Program-made: the position numbers and the translations under genes
Assembly: GCA_022822905.1 (NCBI GenBank)
Contig: JAJDYE010000007.1
Coordinates: 1 to 64,000 of the forward strand
Direction of reading: 5' to 3'
DNA: 64,000 bases
From: Acidimicrobiia bacterium
GTDB taxonomy: Bacteria; Actinomycetota; Acidimicrobiia; Acidimicrobiales; Bin134
Shown here: positions 36,174 through 44,546 of the stretch, one piece after another
Numbering within the stretch: the stretch's first letter is position 1
Layout of the letters: the number at the start of each line of letters is the position of its first letter
The notes under the pieces: generated by a model
Told to the model about the DNA's origin: nothing
Seen by the model: the letters and a program-made list of their open reading frames with translations, nothing else
Database searches by the model: none

Positions 36174-37628
36174 ATGGCGGAACCGGGATTCTTCGATGAG
36201 CACATTGATGAGGATGGGCGCACTCGGGACCATTATCGGCCGGTGCAGGAGTGGTTCGACCGGCTGACGCTGGAGCAGGTGAAGGCGCTGGAGGAGCAGC
36301 GCAATGAGTCGTTCCGCCGCCAGGGGATCACGTTCACGGTGTACGGCGGCGACGAGGGCACCGAGCGCACTTGGCCCATGGACCTGTTCCCCCGGGTGAT
36401 CGACGCCGAGGAGTGGGCCATGCTGGAGCGGGGGCTGATCCAGCGGGTCACCGCCCTCAACCGGTTCCTCGACGACATCTACGCCGGCGAGCAGGCCATC
36501 GTCCACGACGGCATCGTGCCCCGCCGCCTCATCACCTCGTGTACCGGCTTCGAGCGGGAGGCGATGAACGTGGCGGTCCCAATGGGGGCTCGCTGCCTGG
36601 TGGCCGGCATCGACTTGGTGCGCGACGGAGACGGCGCCTACCGGGTGCTGGAAGACAACCTGCGCAACCCCAGCGGCATCTCCTATGTGATCGAGAACCG
36701 GGCCGCCATGACCAAGCTCCTCCCCGCCGCCTTCTCCGATCTGGCGGTCCGCTCGGTGGACCACTACGGGCGCTCGCTGCTGCGGGCCCTGCGGTCCATC
36801 GCCCCGCCCGCCTGCGGCGACGACCCCACCGTGGCGGTGCTCACCCCGGGCATCTTCAACTCGGCCTACTTCGAGCACGCTTTTCTGGCCCGCAGCATGG
36901 GCGTGGAGCTGGTGGAGGGGCGCGATCTGGTGGTGGACGACCACGTGGTGGCCATGCGCACCACCCGGGGGCTGGAGCGGGTGGACGTGATCTACCGCCG
37001 CATCGACGACGCCTTCTTGGATCCGGTGGTGTTCAACCCCCACTCCACCCTGGGAGTGCCCGGCCTGATGGCCGCCGCCCGGGCCGGCACGGTGTCGATT
37101 GCCAACTCGGTGGGCAACGGGGTGGGCGACGACAAGGCCGTATACGCCTATGTGCCCGACATGATCCGCTACTACCTGGGCGAGGAGACGATCATCCCCA
37201 ACGCCGACACCTACCTGCTGTGGGAGGAAGACCAGCGGGCCGAGGTGCTGGAGCGGATCGACCATCTGGTGGTGAAGCCGGTGGCCGAGTCGGGGGGCTA
37301 CGGCATCGTGATCGGCCCCAAGGCCACCGATGCGGAACTGGCCGAGGCCCGCCAGAAAATCCTCGACGACCCTCGCAATTGGATCGCCCAAGAGGTGGTA
37401 CACCTGTCCCGCCTGCCAGCCTGGGCCGGCGATCACTTCGCCCCCCGCCACATCGACCTGCGCCCATTCGTGTTGAGCGGCGAGCAGGTGGAGGTGATCC
37501 CCGGCGGGCTCACCCGAGTGGCCCTGCGAGAGGGATCGCTCATCGTCAACAGCTCACAAGGCGGCGGGTCAAAGGACACGTGGGTGCTGGGCAGCCCCGA
37601 CCAAAGCGGAGCGGAGGCTCAAAGCTGA
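36174..37628 (+). CDS. Circularly permuted ATP-grasp type 2 protein
   Basis: A 484-aa protein of the CP_ATPgrasp_2 family (PF14403). Family blocks are RQGITFTVYGGDEGTERTWPMDLFPR near 49-75, YRVLEDNLRNPSGISYVIENR near 157-177, and HLVVKPVAESGGYGIVIGP near 364-382, which is the ATP-binding strand. Such proteins are nearly always encoded with an alpha-E protein and a transglutaminase-like protein, as here, and are thought to make an amide-linked peptide product. It overlaps the next gene (TGATG). Substrates are unknown. Confidence 0.9.
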   Translation: MAEPGFFDEHIDEDGRTRDHYRPVQEWFDRLTLEQVKALEEQRNESFRRQGITFTVYGGDEGTERTWPMDLFPRVIDAEEWAMLERGLIQRVTALNRFLDDIYAGEQAIVHDGIVPRRLITSCTGFEREAMNVAVPMGARCLVAGIDLVRDGDGAYRVLEDNLRNPSGISYVIENRAAMTKLLPAAFSDLAVRSVDHYGRSLLRALRSIAPPACGDDPTVAVLTPGIFNSAYFEHAFLARSMGVELVEGRDLVVDDHVVAMRTTRGLERVDVIYRRIDDAFLDPVVFNPHSTLGVPGLMAAARAGTVSIANSVGNGVGDDKAVYAYVPDMIRYYLGEETIIPNADTYLLWEEDQRAEVLERIDHLVVKPVAESGGYGIVIGPKATDAELAEARQKILDDPRNWIAQEVVHLSRLPAWAGDHFAPRHIDLRPFVLSGEQVEVIPGGLTRVALREGSLIVNSSQGGGSKDTWVLGSPDQSGAEAQS

Positions 37629-38647
37629 TGCTGGCTCGACACGCCGAGGACATGTTCTGGGCTGGCCGATACTTGGAGCGCGCCGAGGACACCGCCCGAA
37701 TGGTGCGGGCCACCCTGCTCAGCACGGTGGCCGAGCCCCCGGCCCAGGCTATTGATCGCATGCAGAACCTGATCAGCACCCTGCGATTGGAAGTGCAAAC
37801 CCCCGCTGAAGATGTGGAAACCATGGCTGAGAGCCTGACGCCGTCGCCGCCGATGCTGCGGAGCGAGGCCGGACTGGGCATAGACGTGCAGGCCGCCGCC
37901 ACCCGACTGGTGGTGGCCCCCACCATGGCCGGATCGGTGGCGTTTTGCATCGGCCGCACCAGGGAGAACTTCCGATCCTTGCGAGACCAGATCCCGTCGG
38001 AGCTGTGGGAGCAGATCAACGAATTCCACTTGCGGCTCCGACAAGACGACTTCCCCGCGGCCATGGAGCAAGACCCGTTCCAGACTCTCGATTTCATCCG
38101 GGTGAGCTGCCAGTCGCTCACCGGCGTCATCAGCTCGTCTATGGCCCAGGGCGAGGGCTACCGGTTCCTGGTGCTGGGCCAGATGCTGGAGCGGGCGCTG
38201 ATGACCTGCCGCCTGATCAGCGTTCGCTATCCCGAGCACGACGGATCGTCTTACGACGAGATGGCTCTCACCCTCCGGTCGGTGTCGGCCTTGGAGGCCT
38301 ACCAGCGGGCCAGCCAGTCGTCCCCGCTGGGCTCTGACGTGGCCCGGTTCCTCATGGTGAACGACTCATTCCCCCGGTCGGTGCTCTATTGCCTGCGACT
38401 GAGCGAAACCCAGGTGGAGGCATTGGCCGCCAACGGCCGGCCCCCGCCCCTCCAACGTTTGGGGCAGCTCCGATCAGAACTGGAATACACCGACTTCGAC
38501 ACCATGGTGGCCGACCTGCCCAGCCATCTATCCGCTCTGGAAGCAGGGGTGCGCAACGTGGCCGAACTGGTGAGCGGCCACTTCTTCCGCAACGCCGAGG
38601 CCTTCGACCTCCACAGCCAGGCCATCACCCCGGGAGTGTCGTCGTGA
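37628..38647 (+). CDS. Alpha-E superfamily protein
   Basis: A 339-aa alpha-helical protein starting MLARHAEDMFWAGRYLERAEDTARM, the diagnostic alpha-E (DUF403) N-terminus. Further blocks are REQ/R-type RTRENFRSLRDQIPSELWEQIN and the C-terminal helices around MVNDSFPRSVLYCL. The start at ATG 37628 overlaps the ATP-grasp stop by one base and its own stop overlaps the transglutaminase start by three. The role in the cassette is thought to be structural or catalytic with the ATP-grasp partner. Confidence 0.9.
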   Translation: MLARHAEDMFWAGRYLERAEDTARMVRATLLSTVAEPPAQAIDRMQNLISTLRLEVQTPAEDVETMAESLTPSPPMLRSEAGLGIDVQAAATRLVVAPTMAGSVAFCIGRTRENFRSLRDQIPSELWEQINEFHLRLRQDDFPAAMEQDPFQTLDFIRVSCQSLTGVISSSMAQGEGYRFLVLGQMLERALMTCRLISVRYPEHDGSSYDEMALTLRSVSALEAYQRASQSSPLGSDVARFLMVNDSFPRSVLYCLRLSETQVEALAANGRPPPLQRLGQLRSELEYTDFDTMVADLPSHLSALEAGVRNVAELVSGHFFRNAEAFDLHSQAITPGVSS

Positions 38648-39597
38648 GGCTGGACATCTGCTACCGCACTCGATTCTCGTTCGACGCTCCCGTGCGGGAG
38701 TCCCAGAACGAGATGCGAGCCTGTCCGGTGTCCGATGAGCGCCAGCAGCTTCTGAGCTACCGGGTGATCGTGGAGCCGTCGGCCAGGATGCTGTCGTTCA
38801 CCGACTACTGGGGCACTCGGGTAGACCACTTCGGCGTCACCGACACCCACACTGTCCTCGAGGTGACCGCGGAGGCTTCGGTGGAGACCCAAGACCCGCC
38901 GCCAGTCTCCATCGGCCCGCCGTTGGAGACGCTGAAGGTAACGGGATTCCGAGACCGGCACGAGGAGTTCCTCAAGAGCAGCCACCACACCGACTGGAAT
39001 GACGAAATAGCCCAGGCCGCCCGCAGTCTGGCCGAGGCCAACGGCCAGGATGTGGCGGGCGTGGTGATGGAGATCCATCGGTTCGTGGGCGAAAAGCTCT
39101 CCTATAAGCCCGGCGCCACCGACATCGGCGAGCCCATTGCAAACATCGCGGCCAAGGGGGTGGGCGTTTGCCAGGATTACGCCCACTTGGCCGTGGCCCT
39201 GTGCCGGAGCATCGGCATCCCGGCCCGCTATGTGTCGGGCTACCTGTTCTCCAGCAACGACCGCACCGGCAGCATCGACGGCGATCTGGTGAGGGTGCAG
39301 ACCCACGCCTGGTTCGAGGCGGCCATCCCCGGGCTGGGCTGGCTGCCGCTCGATCCCACCAACGGGCTGCCGGTGGGCCGCCAGCACGTCAAGATCGGCC
39401 ACGGCCGCGACTACGACGACGTGCCTCCCCTTCGGGGTGTCTACTCCGGCCCGGGCACTCCCAAAGTGGATGCGTCAGTGGAAATCCGCCGGATGGACCC
39501 GGCCCGCCCGCCGTCCACGCCGATGCAGCCCTCGCTCCTGCGGACCGTGCAAGCCCCCCGCACCCGACAACAACAGCAGCAGCAACAGCAGCAATAG
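38644..39597 (+). CDS. Transglutaminase-like protease family protein
   Basis: A 317-aa protein with the transglutaminase-like cysteine-protease core: GVGVCQDYAHLAVALCRSIGIPARYVSGY (catalytic Cys near residue 175), QTHAWFEAAIPGLGW (His near 221) and LDPTNGLPVG (Asp near 237). The N-terminal RLDICYRTRFSFDAPV is the bacterial transglutaminase N domain. It starts at GTG 38644 in overlap with the alpha-E gene, completing the cassette. The tail ends in an unusual run of nine glutamines encoded by CAA/CAG. Confidence 0.9.
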   Translation: MRLDICYRTRFSFDAPVRESQNEMRACPVSDERQQLLSYRVIVEPSARMLSFTDYWGTRVDHFGVTDTHTVLEVTAEASVETQDPPPVSIGPPLETLKVTGFRDRHEEFLKSSHHTDWNDEIAQAARSLAEANGQDVAGVVMEIHRFVGEKLSYKPGATDIGEPIANIAAKGVGVCQDYAHLAVALCRSIGIPARYVSGYLFSSNDRTGSIDGDLVRVQTHAWFEAAIPGLGWLPLDPTNGLPVGRQHVKIGHGRDYDDVPPLRGVYSGPGTPKVDASVEIRRMDPARPPSTPMQPSLLRTVQAPRTRQQQQQQQQQ

Positions 39598-39611
39598 GAG
39601 GAAGAGCAGCG

Positions 39612-41387
39612 TCAGCGGTCGACCCAAGTCTCGGCCAAGAACACCCGCCCTAGGAACACCTTGGGGTGCTCTCCCCCGCCGGGGATCGTGAGGTTGTCTA
39701 TGCCGTTCACGTGGTCTTGGGTGGCGATCAGCCACCGCGAGTGGTAGAGCCAGATGTTGTAGACGCCATCGGCAAATGCCCGATTGACCTCCTCGGCAAG
39801 CTCCCGCTGTCGCTCCTCGTCGTCGGTGGTGATGGCCTCATCGAGCGCCGCGTCGATCCGAGGGTCGGCGACGCGTCCGAAGTTGATGGCCGGAACCGGT
39901 AGTGGATAGCTGTAGCCGCTATGCCACCAGAACCGCTCCATGGCCAGGCTGTACCCGCTGTGGTTGACCGACACAAACGTGGAGAAGTTCCCGAAGACCG
40001 CGGAGGTAACCGCCTCGGTTTGGAGCATCTGGTTGATGCTCACATCCAGCCCGCACTCACCCCACATCTGCACGAGCAGCTCGGCTTGCAGAAGGTCCAG
40101 CGTGGTGATCGTGGTGGTGATCTCAAAGCTGGGCGCGCCCAATCGCTCGAATACAGCCCTACCGGCATCAGGGTCGAAATCGGGAAATCCGGAGTCCTCC
40201 AGATAGCCGGGGGTGCCGGGGGAGAACGGGCCAGTGGCCGGGGGCTGTCCATCCCATAAGACGGTGTTGAGAGTCTGCCGGTCGGTGCACTGGGCAAGCG
40301 CCTGGCGAATCTCCTGATTGTCGAACGGTGGTCTCGCGGTGTTCATCAACACCGAAGTGGTGGCCGTGTACTGCCCGCCCTGCCAGTAGGTCTTGAACCC
40401 TTCGTTGTACTCCTGCACCCGCCTTCCCCCGTTGTCGACGCTGGCATCCACATCGCCGGCCCGAAGGGTGTTGTACCGGGCCTCATCGTCTTCGAAGGGA
40501 CGGAACTCGATTGCGTCGAGGTAGGGAAGCTGCCGTCCCTCAGCATCGGTGCGCCAGTAGTTCGGATTGCGCACCAGGCGGGTCACTTCATGCTCAACCC
40601 ACTCCTCCAGCATGAACGGACCCGTGCCGATCGGATTGCGAGCGCTGTCGGTGCCGAGGTCGTGCATGGCCGGCGACGCCAGAAAGCCGCCTGCGCTGGT
40701 GAAACCGAGGGGGAAATCGACGAACGTCTTCCCCAGGATTACCTTCACGGTCAAGTCGTCGATGGCCTCGAAGCTCTGTATCTCGGCTTCCTCGATGGCC
40801 AGCCGCGACAGGGTGGCATTCCCCAACTCCTCCATATGGCGAATAAGGGCGGCCGAGTTCACCGGCAGTCCATCGTGGAACGTGATGCCCGGGCGCAGCG
40901 TGAACGTCCACTCGGTGTAGTCGTCGTTGGAGCTGAAGCTCTCCAACAGGAAGGGAATGGCCTCGCCATCGACCCCCTCGATGACCAGGGGATCGTAGAG
41001 CTGCCGCAGCACGATGTGCCCCGACGTGGCCGCCGACGTGGTGATCGGGTTCCATCCCCCCGTGGTTTCCGACTCCAGGGCGAACACCAGTGTGCCGCCA
41101 TAGATCTCATCGGGCTCTGATGGGAGTGGCTCCTCGTCCGGCAGCGTCGGGGCCGCGGTGGGCTCAGGAGACACCTCGTCGGCGTCGCGGCTCTCCTGAT
41201 CTAGGAGCTGCTCGTCTTGGCTGTCGCTGCGCCCCTCGTCTTGAGCGTCTTCCCCGTCTTGGGACGGCGCCGATGCTGCGGGGGGCGAGACGCCGTCGCC
41301 GGTGTCGTCGTCACCACCGCAGGCCGATGCCAACAGTGCAACCACGAAAAGAGCGGCTAGCCACCGCCAAGCCGCGCCCCTCATGTC
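39612..41387 (-). CDS. ABC transporter substrate-binding lipoprotein, family 5 (peptide/nickel type)
   Basis: A lipoprotein of about 591 aa. The signal with lipobox (LFVVALLASACGG) follows ATG 41387, which I prefer to the ATG at 41423. An acidic, low-complexity linker (about residues 25-95, D/E/S/Q-rich) leads into the SBP_bac_5 domain: YGGTLVFALESETTGGWNPITTS, WTFTLRPGITFHDGLPVNSA and NPIGTGPFMLEEW. It binds peptides or other solutes outside the membrane for an ABC importer, whose permease and ATPase genes are not adjacent. It is convergent with the transglutaminase gene. Confidence 0.88.
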   Translation of the reverse strand, partial: DMRGAAWRWLAALFVVALLASACGGDDDTGDGVSPPAASAPSQDGEDAQDEGRSDSQDEQLLDQESRDADEVSPEPTAAPTLPDEEPLPSEPDEIYGGTLVFALESETTGGWNPITTSAATSGHIVLRQLYDPLVIEGVDGEAIPFLLESFSSNDDYTEWTFTLRPGITFHDGLPVNSAALIRHMEELGNATLSRLAIEEAEIQSFEAIDDLTVKVILGKTFVDFPLGFTSAGGFLASPAMHDLGTDSARNPIGTGPFMLEEWVEHEVTRLVRNPNYWRTDAEGRQLPYLDAIEFRPFEDDEARYNTLRAGDVDASVDNGGRRVQEYNEGFKTYWQGGQYTATTSVLMNTARPPFDNQEIRQALAQCTDRQTLNTVLWDGQPPATGPFSPGTPGYLEDSGFPDFDPDAGRAVFERLGAPSFEITTTITTLDLLQAELLVQMWGECGLDVSINQMLQTEAVTSAVFGNFSTFVSVNHSGYSLAMERFWWHSGYSYPLPVPAINFGRVADPRIDAALDEAITTDDEERQRELAEEVNRAFADGVYNIWLYHSRWLIATQDHVNGIDNLTIPGGGEHPKVFLGRVFLAETWVDR

Positions 41388-41429
41388 CCAATTACTTGCG
41401 AACGCCAAGGAACCTCCCGCCACAAACGG

Positions 41430-42422
41430 TCAGAAGCGTAGTTCAGGTGACAAATAAGTGTCCCTGACCCGATCCCCGAACTCGGGGCGAGTGAGTGCGT
41501 CGGGCCCGTCGGGCACGGCCACGCCCCGCTGAGCGCAGTCCTCGGCCAGCGTGGCAATCAGGGTCGCCTCGTCGAGGTCGTCCAGGTGATGGTCGTAGAC
41601 CTCGGCCTCGTGGGCGTCGCCGAACACGAAGGCCTTCCACGACAGCGACACCCGCACCTCGTCGAACCCGTGGTGCACCGGCGCATGGCCCGGCTCTTCG
41701 ATGATCCACTGGCGATCGGGGGTGAGCGTGATGGTGGCGTCAAAGCCGTACTTGGCGTAGTCGGCCTCGGCGCCGATCGTCTCCACCCGATGGGGCATGT
41801 AGTCGTTGTCGCCCATCACGCCGTAGTTGTAGGGCGGTTTCACGGTCACCATGTCGCCATCCCATCCTTCGGGCCAGTAGGTGAACTCCCCGCCGACGCC
41901 CTCGTAGTACCAGCACACCGCGGTGGCGATCCGCACCCGCCAGCGGTCGAAGCACCCCGAGTGCATCATGCAATTGAGCAGCCAGGTGGGGTATTCGTCC
42001 CGGCCGACCCCCCGGAAGGATGGAATGTCGGTGTGGCGGGCGTACTGGCCGCTGGGGGCGTTGATGTTCACGTAGGTGAAATAGGGCCGCACCACTTCGG
42101 CGCCGTAGAGCTCTTGGGCGGCCTCGATGAACCGGGGGTTGTTGACGATGGTGTCGGCCCCCTCCACGGCCTGGTGTTCGGCACCCCAAGTGGTGCGGAA
42201 CACCGGCGGGATCCGGGGCTCGCCGTCCACCACATCGACGAACGGCGGGACATCGCCGGTGCGGGCGCCAGCCCGCAGGGCGGCTCGGCTCTCCACGAAC
42301 TCTGCGCCGGCCAGCGTCAGAGGATGGGGCGACTGCCGCTGCAATATGCCCAGCAGCACATCGGGGTCTTCCAAGGACTGTTCCATGATGACCGGTGGCC
42401 GGGGCAGCGTCGTTGTGCGCAT
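41430..42422 (-). CDS. Oxygenase-like hypothetical protein
   Basis: A 330-aa protein from ATG 42422 (ATG 42386 is an alternative). The centre reads YARHTDIPSFRGVGRDEYPTWLL, then GGEFTYWPEGWDG and NYGVMGDNDYMPHRVETIG. An HxD motif followed some 90 residues later by a His fits a 2-oxoglutarate/Fe(II) dioxygenase double-stranded beta-helix, but I cannot confirm the 2-oxoglutarate Arg. It is divergent from the selenoprotein gene, with an 80-base gap, and may share regulation with it. Confidence 0.55.
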   Translation of the reverse strand: MRTTTLPRPPVIMEQSLEDPDVLLGILQRQSPHPLTLAGAEFVESRAALRAGARTGDVPPFVDVVDGEPRIPPVFRTTWGAEHQAVEGADTIVNNPRFIEAAQELYGAEVVRPYFTYVNINAPSGQYARHTDIPSFRGVGRDEYPTWLLNCMMHSGCFDRWRVRIATAVCWYYEGVGGEFTYWPEGWDGDMVTVKPPYNYGVMGDNDYMPHRVETIGAEADYAKYGFDATITLTPDRQWIIEEPGHAPVHHGFDEVRVSLSWKAFVFGDAHEAEVYDHHLDDLDEATLIATLAEDCAQRGVAVPDGPDALTRPEFGDRVRDTYLSPELRF

Positions 42423-42501
42423 CGCGACACAATACGGCACGGGGTAGGGTGGACCGGAAGGGCTCGCCAGAGTTGTCCCGAGTTTTCCGGGAGGAGTTTC
42501 C

Positions 42502-43041
42502 ATGGAAACCACCACCATCTTGTTGCCCACCGGCGAGGTGAACGAGCCCGCCCAGCCGCTGGCCATCCGCAAGGACTCGCTGGCCGGAGCGGTGGTGGGC
42601 ATCATCGACAACGACATGTGGCGGTCTATGGCCATCATGGCCGACGAGCTGTCCCGCCAGTTGGTGGACCGGGCCGGGGCGGCCGGAGTGGTGGTTCGGG
42701 CCAGTGGCCCCATGCACGGCGCCGACCCCGAGCAGTATCAGCAGGAGATGGAGGCTTTCCACGCTGAAGTCGACGCGGTGATCAGCGGATTGGGCAATTG
42801 AGGCTCGTGTACGGCGTGGTGTATCCACGCCAGCAGCACGCTGGAGGCCATGGGAACTCCGGCGGTGGGCCTGGTGACCGAGCAGTTCCGGGGCCTGGCC
42901 GAGGCCACCGCCCGGGGCCTGCGGGTAGACAACCAGCCGTTGATCGTGTTGCCGTCGGGCTACGACGAGTGGTCTGAGGACGACATACGGGCCGACATCG
43001 CATCCCGCCTCGACGACATCGTGGACGCGCTAGTGGCATGA
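42502..43041 (+). CDS. UGSC-family selenoprotein (Sec encoded by TGA 42799-42801)
   Basis: A 179-aa protein when TGA 42799-42801 is read as selenocysteine (residue 100). The frame continues without interruption on both sides of the TGA, and the local sequence is N-U-G-S-C-T, the motif that names the UGSC family, first described from marine metagenomes. The downstream part, TPAVGLVTEQFRGLAEATARG, is family-like. GGGAGGAG precedes ATG 42502. A hairpin at 42813-42831 follows the TGA at bacterial SECIS distance. A conventional caller would report two short ORFs (42502-42801 and 42850-43041). Redox function is inferred from the Sec-Gly-Ser-Cys site. Confidence 0.85.
42799..42840 (+). promoter_or_regulatory. 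Bacterial SECIS element of the UGSC selenoprotein
   Basis: The UGA (42799-42801) is followed by a perfect 7-bp stem GGCGTGG/CCACGCC (42813-42819 with 42825-42831) and a TGTAT loop. An outer CGTG/CACG pairing flanks an internal loop. The apical loop begins 18 bases after the UGA, within the 16-37 range known for bacterial SECIS, and contains a G as needed for SelB binding. Confidence 0.8.
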
Positions 43042-43081
43042 CCCCGCGGGTCGCCAGCGCAGGCAGTCAGACAAAGGCGAG

Positions 43082-44128
43082 ATGACCCAGCAGGTTGATG
43101 TCGACGGCGGAGTCGACGAGGTAGAGGCCTACCTGCGAGAACGGGGCATGACCGACGGTTTGCCGGTAGTTCCCCCCACCCCCGAGCGAGTGGCCGCGGC
43201 GGTGGCTGCCTCTGGGCTGTCGGCCGACCATGTGGTGAGCGACGTGCCCCCGCTGAACGCGCCGGCCACGGTGGAGAAGATCGCGGTCAATGCGGTTATG
43301 GCCGGATGCTCGCCTGAGGCGATGCCCGTGCTGATCGCCGCCATCGACGCCTTTTGCGACCCCCAAATGAACGCCCACGGAGTGCAGACCACCACCAACC
43401 CGGTGGGGCCGATGCTGGTGGTGAACGGCCCTATCCGGCATCGTTTGAGCTTCAACTTCGGCGCGGGGTGTTTCGGGCCGGGTTCTCATGCCAACGCCAC
43501 CGTGGGGAGGGCCCTCCGGCTCGCTTTGGTGAACATCGGCGGGGCCATCCCCGGCGAGGTGGACAAGGCCCCGCTGGGCTGGCCCGGCAAGGCCACCTCG
43601 CTGTGTGTGGCCGAGAACGAGGAAGCCTCCCCCTGGCCGCCCTACCACGTCGACATGGGGTTCGACGCCGACGAGGATGTGGTGACGGTGCTGGCCGTGA
43701 ACGGGATGTGGCCCATCACCGACATGCACCACGAGCCCGACCAGGTGCTGCACCACGTGACCAACGGCCTGGCCATCAGCGGGCCGTGCGGGGGCCATGA
43801 CGCCCCCAATCCCTTCCCGACCGTGCTGGTGATGAGCCCGGTAATCGCCGAGATGGTGGCCAGCCTTATGCCCACCAAACAGGAACTGCGGGAGCATCTC
43901 TTCGCCGAAGCCCGCGTGCCGCTGGACTTCTACCCTCCGTACAGGCGCCAACCCACCAGAGACGTGCTGGAGCAACTGGGGGTGGCCATCGAGAACGACC
44001 GGGTGCCTATCGTGCCCTCCCCCGATTACTTCGTGATCCTGGTTGCCGGGGGCGCGGGCGGGCTCCAGTCGGCAGGGCTGTCGTGCATGCTTGGCATGCC
44101 CACGAGTCGGCTGATCGCCGCTGGTTGA
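43082..44128 (+). CDS. UGSC-neighbour conserved protein
   Basis: A 348-aa protein. The opening YLRERGMTDGLPVVPPTPERVAA is typical of a conserved family found next to UGSC genes (..DGLPVVPPT...V). Cysteines occur in VMAGCSPEAMP, FGAGCFGPG and SGPCGGHD. No signal or membrane segment is visible. It begins 40 bases after the selenoprotein stop, so the two are almost certainly one operon. It may be a substrate-binding or enzymatic partner of the Sec protein; the function is unknown. Confidence 0.7.
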   Translation: MTQQVDVDGGVDEVEAYLRERGMTDGLPVVPPTPERVAAAVAASGLSADHVVSDVPPLNAPATVEKIAVNAVMAGCSPEAMPVLIAAIDAFCDPQMNAHGVQTTTNPVGPMLVVNGPIRHRLSFNFGAGCFGPGSHANATVGRALRLALVNIGGAIPGEVDKAPLGWPGKATSLCVAENEEASPWPPYHVDMGFDADEDVVTVLAVNGMWPITDMHHEPDQVLHHVTNGLAISGPCGGHDAPNPFPTVLVMSPVIAEMVASLMPTKQELREHLFAEARVPLDFYPPYRRQPTRDVLEQLGVAIENDRVPIVPSPDYFVILVAGGAGGLQSAGLSCMLGMPTSRLIAAG

Positions 44129-44177
44129 GCTTTCGCCCTTTCAGCTTCCGCTGATTCGGCGGGGTAACCGATTTGGG

Positions 44178-44450
44178 TCAGTGGACCTCAAGGCCGAGCT
44201 GCTCGAAGATCTCGGCCCGACGCTGCTCGTAGGTCTCCTCGTCCATTCCCCCGGACTGGTATTTCTCGCTCAACAGGCGGAAATCCTCATACAGCTCGGC
44301 TTCGGACTTTCCGTTTGAAGAAGGGGCCTCGACCTCCTCCTCAAACGGGACTTCAAGCTTGCCGTGACGGCGGGCCTGCTTGGCCGCAGCCCGCTCGCGC
44401 TTGTTCTTTTCTCGCTGTCGCTTTTGAAAGCTCTCTGATCCTCGACCCAT
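44178..44450 (-). CDS. Small charged protein with SHOCT-like tail
   Basis: A 90-aa protein. The first 35 residues are strongly basic (ESFQKRQREKNKRERAAAKQARRHGK). The end, LLSEKYQSGGMDEETYEQRRAEIFEQLG, is a short helical SHOCT-like module. It is possibly an RNA- or nucleoid-associated small protein. Similar N-terminal RQRE..R...A..K patterns occur in conserved small bacterial proteins. Convergent with the UGSC-neighbour gene. Confidence 0.65.
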   Translation of the reverse strand: MGRGSESFQKRQREKNKRERAAAKQARRHGKLEVPFEEEVEAPSSNGKSEAELYEDFRLLSEKYQSGGMDEETYEQRRAEIFEQLGLEVH

Positions 44451-44546
44451 GGCAATCCCTAGTCAGACGTTGTTTGCGCAGAAATGCCATTGTACGCCCT
44501 CCCCAGGGGTTTTTGGCACATTTCCAACCGGTTCCCGCTCGCCTTG

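Noticed and set aside
36111..37451. 447-codon minus-strand extension of the small basic protein
   Set aside because: It is a shadow of the ATP-grasp gene. The conserved small protein starts at ATG 36110.
36371..37627. Long upstream extension of the alpha-E frame
   Set aside because: It is Arg/Gly/Pro-rich shadow of the ATP-grasp gene. The real alpha-E protein starts at ATG 37628 with its conserved N-terminus.
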